Assembly (NCBI RefSeq): GCF_037204085.1
Contig: NZ_JBBCBW010000001.1
Coordinates: forward strand, 62,001-126,000
Direction: 5' to 3'
DNA length: 64,000 bases
Origin: Variovorax sp037204085
GTDB lineage: Bacteria > Pseudomonadota > Gammaproteobacteria > Burkholderiales > Burkholderiaceae_C
The translations under genes were made by a program, and so were the position numbers. The notes under the pieces are model-generated. The model saw only the letters and a list, made by a program, of their open reading frames with translations, was not told where the DNA came from and did not search any database. Position 1 is the first letter of the stretch, and each line of letters opens with the position of its first letter. Positions 58,438-64,000 of the stretch are shown here, piece after piece.

Positions 58438-60540
58438 TCAAAAGCGGTAGGTTGCGCTTGCCACCACGCTGCGGCGTGCGCCGTACCAGCAGTCACCGCG
58501 CGAAAGGCAGGTGCTGAAGTAAACCTTGTCCGTCAGGTTGTTGATGTTGAGCGCATAGCGCCAGTTGGCATTTTCGTAGGCAAAGACGGCATCGAGCAAC
58601 GTCACGCCCGGCACCCGCGGACCCACGCCGGACTGCAGGTCGCGGAACGAGCTCATCATGCGCACGCCCGCGCCGGCCGAGAACCCGCTGAGCCCGCCGA
58701 CCGAGAAGCGGTACTTGGCCCAGACGCTCGCCTGGTGCTTGGGCAGGCCCTCGATCAATTCGTCCGCATCGGTGTAGTTGTAGTGCGCGATCAGGTCGAG
58801 GTTCGAGCCGATCGAGCCCTTGGCTTCGAGTTCGAGGCCCTGGGTCTTGGTCTTGCCCACCTGCGTGTACACGTTGGGCGACGGCGAAGTGATCTGGTTC
58901 TTCTCGCGCAGGTCGTACACCGCCGCACTGAATGCAAGTGCGCGGTCCTTCGGCTCGTACTTCACGCCGGCTTCCCACTGCTCACCGCGCAGGGGCGAGA
59001 AGATCTGCCCGTTGCGCGGCGACTGCGGCGTGAACGATTCGCTGTAGCTCAGGTACGGAGACCAGCCCGAAGGCATGGCGTACATCACGCCGAAACGCTT
59101 GGTGGTTGCGCTGCTCTTCTCGGCGTCGCTGCCCTCTGCGCTCGAAACAGCCTTGTCGTGGCGAAGGCCCGCCACGAAGATCCAGTTGTCGAGCTTCATC
59201 TGGTCCTGCAGGTAGAAGCCGTTCTGGCGCTGGCGGGTGCGCGGCCGCGCATCGCGAATGGGCATGTCGACGTGGCCATACACAGGCGCATAGGCGTCGA
59301 TGGTGTCGTACGTGGTGCCGCCCCAGACGTTTTCGCGCTGGCGCGCGAAGTCCGCGCCCACGAGCAGCGTGTGCTTGAGCGCGCCGGTCTGGAAATGTCC
59401 TTCGACGTGGTTGTCGAGCGTCTGCGTGCGGTTGCGCGTCAGGTAGCTGTCGTAGTAGCGGCCCAGCACGCGCCTGAAGATCGGGTCCGTCGCGTCCCAG
59501 CTCTCGGCACCGCTGAATGCAGCGCCGTAGTGGTAGCGGTTGTCGTTTTCGTTTTGCGCATAGCGGAAGTTCTGCCGCAGGGTCCAGTTCTCGTTGAACT
59601 TGTGCTCGAACTGCCAGCCGAAGGTCTTGCGCTCGCTGTCGTAGTAGTCGAAGCCCGGCTCGCCGATGAAGCGGCTGGTGGGAATGCGTCCGTTCGGGTT
59701 CGGCAGCAACGTGCCCGCCCACGGGAAGAATTGCGAGCTGCTGCCGCTCTTGTCCTTTTGGTACAGGCCTTGCAGCGTGAGCGAGGTTGCCGCACTGGGC
59801 CGCCACGTCAACGACGGCGCAATGACGCTACGGTCGTCGGGCACGTAGTCGACCTGCGTGTCCGACTTGCGCTGCAATGCAATCAACCGGTAAGACAGCG
59901 AGCCATCGGCATTCAGCGGACCGGTCAGGTCGGCCTGGATCTGCTTGCGGCCGAAGCTGCCGAACTGCACGCCCACTTCGCGCTGCGCCTCTTGCAGCGG
60001 CCGCTTGCTCACCATGTTGACCACGCCCGCGGCGGTGCCGGCGCCGAACAGCATGCCCGACGGGCCGCGCAGCACTTCGAGCCGCTCCAGCGTGTAGGGC
60101 TCGGTGCGCGTGGTGCTGGTGTAGTAGCCGTAGGCCTGGCGCAGGCCGTCGAGATAAATGTCGGGCGACGCGCCCCGAATGCGCACGGAGTCGGTCCGCG
60201 AGTCGAGGCCGTAGGCATCGGAGCGCACGCCGGCCGCGTAGTTGAGCGCGTCCTGGAGATTGCCTGCGCCCTGGTCCACCATCTGGTCGCGCGTGACCAC
60301 GGTCACGGACTGGGGCGTTTCGGAAAGGGGCGTGTCGGTCTTGGTGGCGGTGGCGGCGTTTCTCGCGCGATAGCCGATCACCGGCGAAGTCGCGGTTTCG
60401 GCCTCTGCGTTTGCATCCACCCTGATTTCCGGCAACGCGCCGGGCGCCGGGGCCTGGGCCAAAACCTGCTGATGCACATAAATTGCCATGCATCCTGCCA
60501 GCACCGATGCGACCTTGCGCCCCGCCATCAACCTCGTCAT
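58438..60540 (-). CDS. TonB-dependent siderophore receptor (FhuA/FpvA-like)
   Basis: 700 residues. Signal peptide ending QVLAQA; plug domain with TPLSETPQSVTVVTRDQM (typical of siderophore receptors), DSVRIRGASPDIYLDGLRQ and RLEVLRGPSGMLFGAGTAAG; barrel ending SVVASATYRF. The TPQSVTV and PSGMLFG motifs point to hydroxamate or mixed siderophores. The start at 60540 is chosen because GGAGCAGGA lies directly upstream; an ATG seven codons earlier is possible. A Fur-like site sits 25 bases upstream. Confidence 0.93.
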   Translation of the reverse strand: MTRLMAGRKVASVLAGCMAIYVHQQVLAQAPAPGALPEIRVDANAEAETATSPVIGYRARNAATATKTDTPLSETPQSVTVVTRDQMVDQGAGNLQDALNYAAGVRSDAYGLDSRTDSVRIRGASPDIYLDGLRQAYGYYTSTTRTEPYTLERLEVLRGPSGMLFGAGTAAGVVNMVSKRPLQEAQREVGVQFGSFGRKQIQADLTGPLNADGSLSYRLIALQRKSDTQVDYVPDDRSVIAPSLTWRPSAATSLTLQGLYQKDKSGSSSQFFPWAGTLLPNPNGRIPTSRFIGEPGFDYYDSERKTFGWQFEHKFNENWTLRQNFRYAQNENDNRYHYGAAFSGAESWDATDPIFRRVLGRYYDSYLTRNRTQTLDNHVEGHFQTGALKHTLLVGADFARQRENVWGGTTYDTIDAYAPVYGHVDMPIRDARPRTRQRQNGFYLQDQMKLDNWIFVAGLRHDKAVSSAEGSDAEKSSATTKRFGVMYAMPSGWSPYLSYSESFTPQSPRNGQIFSPLRGEQWEAGVKYEPKDRALAFSAAVYDLREKNQITSPSPNVYTQVGKTKTQGLELEAKGSIGSNLDLIAHYNYTDADELIEGLPKHQASVWAKYRFSVGGLSGFSAGAGVRMMSSFRDLQSGVGPRVPGVTLLDAVFAYENANWRYALNINNLTDKVYFSTCLSRGDCWYGARRSVVASATYRF

Positions 60541-60564
60541 TCCTGCTCCACTCCGAAACATTAT

Positions 60565-60583
60565 TAAGAACGATTCGTATTCT
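60565..60583. promoter_or_regulatory. Fur-box-like site
   Basis: TAAGAACGATTCGTATTCT resembles the Fur consensus (interlocked GATAAT-type hexamers) and contains the palindrome ACGA-T-TCGT. It lies in an AT-rich patch immediately upstream of the siderophore receptor gene, in the divergent spacer with the cardiolipin synthase-like gene. Iron repression of the receptor cluster is the simplest reading. Confidence 0.55.
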
Positions 60584-60713
60584 AATAGTTATAAAGTCTC
60601 ATTTGTTTCAATTTCCCGAGAGCAGCGAGGGGCGTTACGCCACGGACGGCCGGCGTGGTGGCAGCCAAAGCGGCTACGATCCCGCCCGCACTTCCTGTGC
60701 GACGGCCGGTCTC

Positions 60714-62318
60714 ATGCTCAAGCTCATTGCACTCTCGTTTTCCGCGCTGCGCGGTCCGGCTCTGTGGCTGATCGGCTCCGGACTCGCGCTCGTTCTGGCG
60801 GGCTGTGCCGGTCTTCCCCCTCGCGCACCCGAGCCGCCAACGCTGTCGATCGCGGCCTCTCCAAGCACCACGCTAGGCCGGGCTGCTGCAGAACTGAGCG
60901 CAGCGCAGCAGGACGGACTTTCCAGCATCCGCCCGCTGGTCGAGGCCTCTTTTGCACTGGACGCCCGGTTCGAGCTGATGCGGCGGGCGCAGGCCTCGCT
61001 GGACGTGCAAACCTACCAGCTCGGCAACGACAAAACCGGCCGCCTGCTGTTGCGCGAACTGCGCGATGCCGCACGACGCGGCGTTCGGGTGCGCTTGCTG
61101 CTCGACGACTTCTATACGGCCGGCATGGACCGCCTGCTGCTCGGCCTTGCCGCGGAGCCCAATGCCGAGGTCCGCCTGTTCAACCCGTTCGTGAACGCCC
61201 GAGACCACTCGGCCACGCGGTGGATCGAGTTCTTTGGCGACTTTCGCCGGCTCAACCACCGCATGCATAACAAGCTCTTCGTGGCCGACGGCGCCATGGC
61301 GATTGCCGGCGGCCGCAACCTGGCCGACGAGTATTTCCTGCGCAGCGAGGGCGCCAACTTCATCGATTTCGAGCTGATCATGGCCGGGCCCGTGGTTCCG
61401 GAGGCGGCGCGCATCTTCGACACCTACTGGAACAGCGACGTGGTCTACCCGCTCCAGCGGATTGCCGGCGCCACCGACAGCCCGGAGGCGCCGAAAGCGG
61501 AGTTCGAAACCGCGACCTCGCCCATCCATGCGCCGCCGCTCTCCCCTCTTGCCGGCACCGACCTGCTGGGCGACGCGCCGCTCGGCGCGCAGCTTGCCGA
61601 CATCGGCCGGGTGAAGTGGATGCGCGCCGAGGCCCATGCCGCGGCCGACAGCCCCAACAAGGCGCTGGGCACTCTTGCATCGCCGGCCGAATCGCTTGCG
61701 GCGCGGTTCCATGAAATGACCGCGGGCGCGCGCTCGGACGTGGTGGTGATCTCGCCCTATTTCATTCCGGGCGAGGACGGCATGGCGCGCATCCGGGAAG
61801 GCCGGGCGCGCGGCGTGCGCATGAGCGTCATCACCAATTCGCTGGCCGACAGCGACGAGCCGCTGGTGAACATCAACTACAACCGCTACCGCGTCGACAT
61901 GCTGAAGCTGGGCGTGAACCTGTACGAGGTCAGCACCCAGCAGCTCAAGCGCAACCGCCAGTTCCGCACGCTGCTCAAGAAGGCGCGCGGGCGCCTTCAC
62001 GCCAAGCTGGCCCTCGTCGACCGGGAATGGGTGTTGCTCGGTTCGATGAATCTCGACCCGCGCTCGGCGCGGCTGAACACAGAGTTCGGCGTTCGCGTGC
62101 GCAGCTTCGAGTTGAGCCAGGCGTTGCTGTACGCCTATCAGCTGGACGACATCGAAGGCGTCTACCGCGTGGTGCTCATGCCCGACGGCAAGAACGTGCA
62201 GTGGATCGGCACCGGAGACGTGGACAACGAGGTGCTCGACAGCGAGCCGGATTCCAGCCTGCTCACGCGCCTGCAACTGCTGCTGTTCTCCTGGTTTGTG
62301 CCGACAGACCAGCTGTAG
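60714..62318 (+). CDS. Phospholipase D family lipoprotein, cardiolipin synthase ClsC-like
   Basis: 534 residues. Lipobox LAGC after a signal helix, then two HKD motifs of the PLD superfamily: HNKLFVADG (about residues 185-193) and HAKLALVDREW (about 428-438), each followed by GS/GG and N. LDVQTYQLGNDKTGRLLLREL opens the first half. ClsC-type enzymes join phosphatidyl groups to make cardiolipin. Being a lipoprotein with exposed HKD sites suggests periplasmic action. ATG at 60714 is the first start giving the signal. Confidence 0.88.
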   Translation: MLKLIALSFSALRGPALWLIGSGLALVLAGCAGLPPRAPEPPTLSIAASPSTTLGRAAAELSAAQQDGLSSIRPLVEASFALDARFELMRRAQASLDVQTYQLGNDKTGRLLLRELRDAARRGVRVRLLLDDFYTAGMDRLLLGLAAEPNAEVRLFNPFVNARDHSATRWIEFFGDFRRLNHRMHNKLFVADGAMAIAGGRNLADEYFLRSEGANFIDFELIMAGPVVPEAARIFDTYWNSDVVYPLQRIAGATDSPEAPKAEFETATSPIHAPPLSPLAGTDLLGDAPLGAQLADIGRVKWMRAEAHAAADSPNKALGTLASPAESLAARFHEMTAGARSDVVVISPYFIPGEDGMARIREGRARGVRMSVITNSLADSDEPLVNINYNRYRVDMLKLGVNLYEVSTQQLKRNRQFRTLLKKARGRLHAKLALVDREWVLLGSMNLDPRSARLNTEFGVRVRSFELSQALLYAYQLDDIEGVYRVVLMPDGKNVQWIGTGDVDNEVLDSEPDSSLLTRLQLLLFSWFVPTDQL

Positions 62319-62334
62319 CGCGCCGCGGCAAAGG

Positions 62335-62349
62335 GCCGCCATCGGCGGC
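62335..62349 (+). other. GC hairpin after the cardiolipin synthase-like gene
   Basis: GCCGCC atc GGCGGC gives a 6-bp stem 16 bp after the stop codon. It has no T-run, so it is at best a weak terminator. A TACAAT at 62353-62358 follows but lacks a partner -35. The rest of 62319-62440 shows nothing clear. Confidence 0.3.
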
Positions 62350-62440
62350 ACCTACAATGGAGAATGAGATTTGTTCCCAACAACTCCGCTCAAACGCACT
62401 ACAGAATTCTCAATGGGATTCCGCACCCGATCGTCTTGCG

Positions 62441-63442
62441 TCATTGGCCTTGCATTTGAGTCGCCATCCGAAGCTCGACTTTGTCAGGGTTCGCGCCGCT
62501 GAACATTTCCGCGTCGCCTTCGGAAGCCGGTCCTTCCTGCTTTTGAGCCTGGATCGATTGCTCCAGCGCCTCGAAGATGAAATCGACGAAGGTCCTGATC
62601 TTTCGCGTATTGCGCCGCGCGGGCAGGTACATCAGATTCAATTCTTTGTGCATCAATTCGAGCGAAGGAAGCACCGAAACCAGAGCGCCGCTCCGGATCG
62701 CGCCTTCGGCACAAAGAAGGGGGATCAATGCAATGCCGCCGCCCGAGCAGGCAATTCTCTGCAGCAATTCGGGATCGTTGGCGCGAAACACGCCCGCGGC
62801 CTTGACGATGTATTCCTGATGCCGACCGGGGATGACCATTTCCATGGCCTGCCGTTCCGGCCCGCTGGTCAAAAAAGAATGCCCCGCGAGATCGTCCACC
62901 GAATTGATTGCAGGATGGCGACCTAGATACGAAGGCGCAGCGCACAAGACGCGGCCCAGCTTTTTGATGCGCCTGGCGACGAATTCTTCGCAGCCTTCTC
63001 GCCCTGCCCGGATCATCACGTCGGCATCTTCGCGAAACAGATCCACCCGGTCAGAGCTTATGTTGACGGTGAGCTTGAGCTGAGGATGCGCAGCCATGAA
63101 GCCCGCCAAGTGGGAACAGAGCAGTTCGCGCCCGACATAACCGGGAACCGAAATGCGCAGCCTTCCGGTCAGCGTTTCGTTGGTGTCGGAAAGCTGCGCC
63201 AGAGCCTGGTCCACCGCCTCAAGCACCTCTTTGGCGGTGGGCAGGAAAATGCGTCCTTCGCCGGTGAGCCCGAAGTGTCCTGCGCCCCGATGCAACAGCG
63301 CATGGCCGACCAAAACCTCCAGCCTCTTGAGTTGCCGGGACGCGGACGCCTTCGGCACCCCCAACGCGTCAGCTGCCTGCGTCAATCCTCCCATCTCGAC
63401 GGCTTTAACAAAGAGCCGTACATCCGACATCAATAGATCCAT
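62441..63442 (-). CDS. LysR family transcriptional regulator
   Basis: 333 residues. The N-terminal winged HTH has LFVKAVEMGGLTQAADAL, GVPKASASRQLKRLE; the linker helix EAVDQALAQLSD and the substrate-binding domain (about residues 95-300) follow. The last 30 residues are a polar extension not usual in the family. TTG at 63457, ATG at 63442 and ATG at 63430 are possible starts; I chose 63442, four residues before the HTH. Palindromic sites lie upstream (63626-63861), so it may control a divergent operon beyond the right edge. Confidence 0.9.
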   Translation of the reverse strand: MDLLMSDVRLFVKAVEMGGLTQAADALGVPKASASRQLKRLEVLVGHALLHRGAGHFGLTGEGRIFLPTAKEVLEAVDQALAQLSDTNETLTGRLRISVPGYVGRELLCSHLAGFMAAHPQLKLTVNISSDRVDLFREDADVMIRAGREGCEEFVARRIKKLGRVLCAAPSYLGRHPAINSVDDLAGHSFLTSGPERQAMEMVIPGRHQEYIVKAAGVFRANDPELLQRIACSGGGIALIPLLCAEGAIRSGALVSVLPSLELMHKELNLMYLPARRNTRKIRTFVDFIFEALEQSIQAQKQEGPASEGDAEMFSGANPDKVELRMATQMQGQ

Positions 63443-63625
63443 GATTTCCGAAGCCAAGCGGAGCTCTTGCCCATTCCAGCTTCTCTTTCTGGGCCGGGTG
63501 CGTTAACTCGATAAAAAACACGCTGCGAATGAAAACAGCGGGAATACGGGTGCCAGATTTACTTTCGACGCCGAAACACTTCGATTGCTGACGATTAACT
63601 CCAAACCTCTTCGTCCCGCTCCGGC

Positions 63626-63644
63626 AATATGCGGCATGCATATT
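63626..63644. promoter_or_regulatory. Dyad AATATGC-N5-GCATATT, possible LysR site
   Basis: Perfect 7-bp arms AATATGC (63626-63632) and GCATATT (63638-63644) around GGCAT. Spacing and AT-ended arms fit the T-N11-A type of LysR-family sites. It is about 185 bp upstream of the LysR gene start. Confidence 0.45.
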
Positions 63645-63700
63645 CCCCGTGAGTCGCAAAGCTCCGTCTTCATACTTGATAGACCGATCGGCATGGATCT

Positions 63701-63726
63701 AACTTCGGCCAAATTTGGTCGAAGTT
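63701..63726. promoter_or_regulatory. Near-perfect 26-bp palindrome
   Basis: Two 13-bp halves, AACTTCGGCCAAA and TTTGGTCGAAGTT, match in 12 of 13 positions with no spacer. This is a strong operator candidate for a dimeric regulator. Confidence 0.55.
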
Positions 63727-63796
63727 CGTTCTCCCTATACCACCGCGCACTCAAATGGTGCCGATCACCAATGAAAAGTTATGTAAATCTTAAATG

Positions 63797-63811
63797 GGTT
63801 GTCTGACAACC
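63797..63811. promoter_or_regulatory. GGTTGTCTGACAACC operator, GntR/FadR-type pattern
   Basis: Perfect 7-bp arms with one central base. The core TTGT-CTG-ACAA fits the TNGTNNNACNA pattern of GntR-family regulators of the FadR subfamily. Confidence 0.5.
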
Positions 63812-63844
63812 TCTGGGAATTTTTCACATTTACATGAGATAGGG

Positions 63845-63861
63845 TTTTCCCGATGGGAAAA
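63845..63861. promoter_or_regulatory. Dyad TTTTCCC-N3-GGGAAAA
   Basis: Perfect 7-bp arms around GAT, 33 bp after the GntR-type site. Could be an operator or, if transcribed, a hairpin; no regulator family is suggested by the sequence. Confidence 0.45.
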
Positions 63862-63920
63862 GTGTTGCTGGACAGTCACACGGTTTAATTGACCCGCGCC
63901 AAGCTACAGCCCTACGACCA

Positions 63921-63975
63921 GCTGCCTCAATCTCGGAAACCGAGAACTCGAAAGTTCGAGCTCGCATCAGGCAGC
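63921..63975 (+). ncRNA. Candidate three-way-junction RNA or DNA structure
   Basis: GCTGCCT (63921-63927) pairs perfectly with AGGCAGC (63969-63975). Inside, TCTCGG AAA CCGAGA (63931-63945) and CTCGA AAGT TCGAG (63947-63960) form two adjacent hairpins. The three stems make a closed three-way junction of 55 bases. A further GTTG TCAG CAAC hairpin follows at 63977-63988. No known RNA family is recognised, and it may be part of a leader for the gene to the right. Confidence 0.4.
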
Positions 63976-64000
63976 CGTTGTCAGCAACAGTGCCGGCGCT

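Larger units (their letters stand above)
63458..64000. other. Gene-free right end with several dyad symmetries
   Basis: About 540 bases, AT-richer than the rest of the window. Short open frames here show neither codon bias nor ribosome sites. It holds four dyads and a foldable three-way junction, described separately. It is best read as a regulatory region upstream of a plus-strand gene outside the window. Confidence 0.6.

Noticed and set aside
63585..63806. A 73-codon open frame in the right-hand spacer
   Set aside because: No ribosome site, no recognisable protein features, and it runs through three palindromes; more likely regulatory DNA.
63921..63975. Hammerhead ribozyme or tRNA at the right end
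   Set aside because: No CUGAUGA / GAAA core in the right places on either strand, and the element is too short with too few arms for a tRNA.

Overview
This window looks like a piece of a GC-rich betaproteobacterial chromosome of the order Burkholderiales, most likely Comamonadaceae and probably Variovorax or a close relative. That is inferred from protein flavour, very high GC, short intergenic gaps and gene order (mla - ABC-2 - bolA - murA - his - hinT - tat; pilMNOPQ - aroK - aroB - dgt; cyaY / lptM - lysA; resB - ccsB - msrPQ; tandem LpxL-type acyltransferases opposite metK). No database search was possible. Almost all of it is core metabolism and cell envelope. I see no CRISPR array, prophage, rRNA or tRNA.

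Positions 1-21000 read mainly on the minus strand. The mla phospholipid-transport genes (mlaF, E, D, A, C, B) come first, then an ABC-2 exporter, a BolA protein, murA and the histidine genes. The his cluster is hisG, hisD, two exported proteins of unknown role, hisC, hisB, hisH and hisA. It is then interrupted by about 4.5 kb (positions 2636-7090) holding a RecF-like ATPase, an oppositely oriented symporter plus GltI-like binding protein, and a sugar-phosphate mutarotase. It resumes with hisF, hisI and hisE and runs on into a small membrane protein, hinT and tatA, which is cut by the window edge. The murA-hisG junction carries a 32-bp tandem repeat that makes a relay of overlapping 11-codon mini-ORFs.

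Positions 21000-28400 hold glutamate synthase (gltB, gltD), separated by a three-hairpin repeat element. A lone REP-associated tyrosine transposase sits upstream of gltB with characteristic AT-rich flanking sequence.

Positions 28400-39050 are one long minus-strand run: type IV pilus assembly pilM, N, O, P, Q, then aroK, aroB, dgt, an MFS transporter, a DUF1415 protein and a methyltransferase. Divergent from it lies PBP1A. Convergent frataxin (cyaY), lptM and lysA follow.

Positions 43600-54750 carry the methionine-sulfoxide repair pair msrP/msrQ, System II cytochrome c maturation (ccsB, resB), cytochrome c4, the ribosome-assembly GTPase engB, an alpha/beta hydrolase, two lipid A type acyltransferases and metK.

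Positions 54770-60600 form an iron-uptake cluster: two TonB-dependent receptors around a PepSY membrane protein and a 59-residue membrane protein, with a Fur-like site in front. A cardiolipin synthase-like lipoprotein and a LysR regulator follow. The last 560 bases have no gene but contain four dyad symmetries and a potential three-way-junction structure, so a regulated gene probably starts just beyond the right edge.
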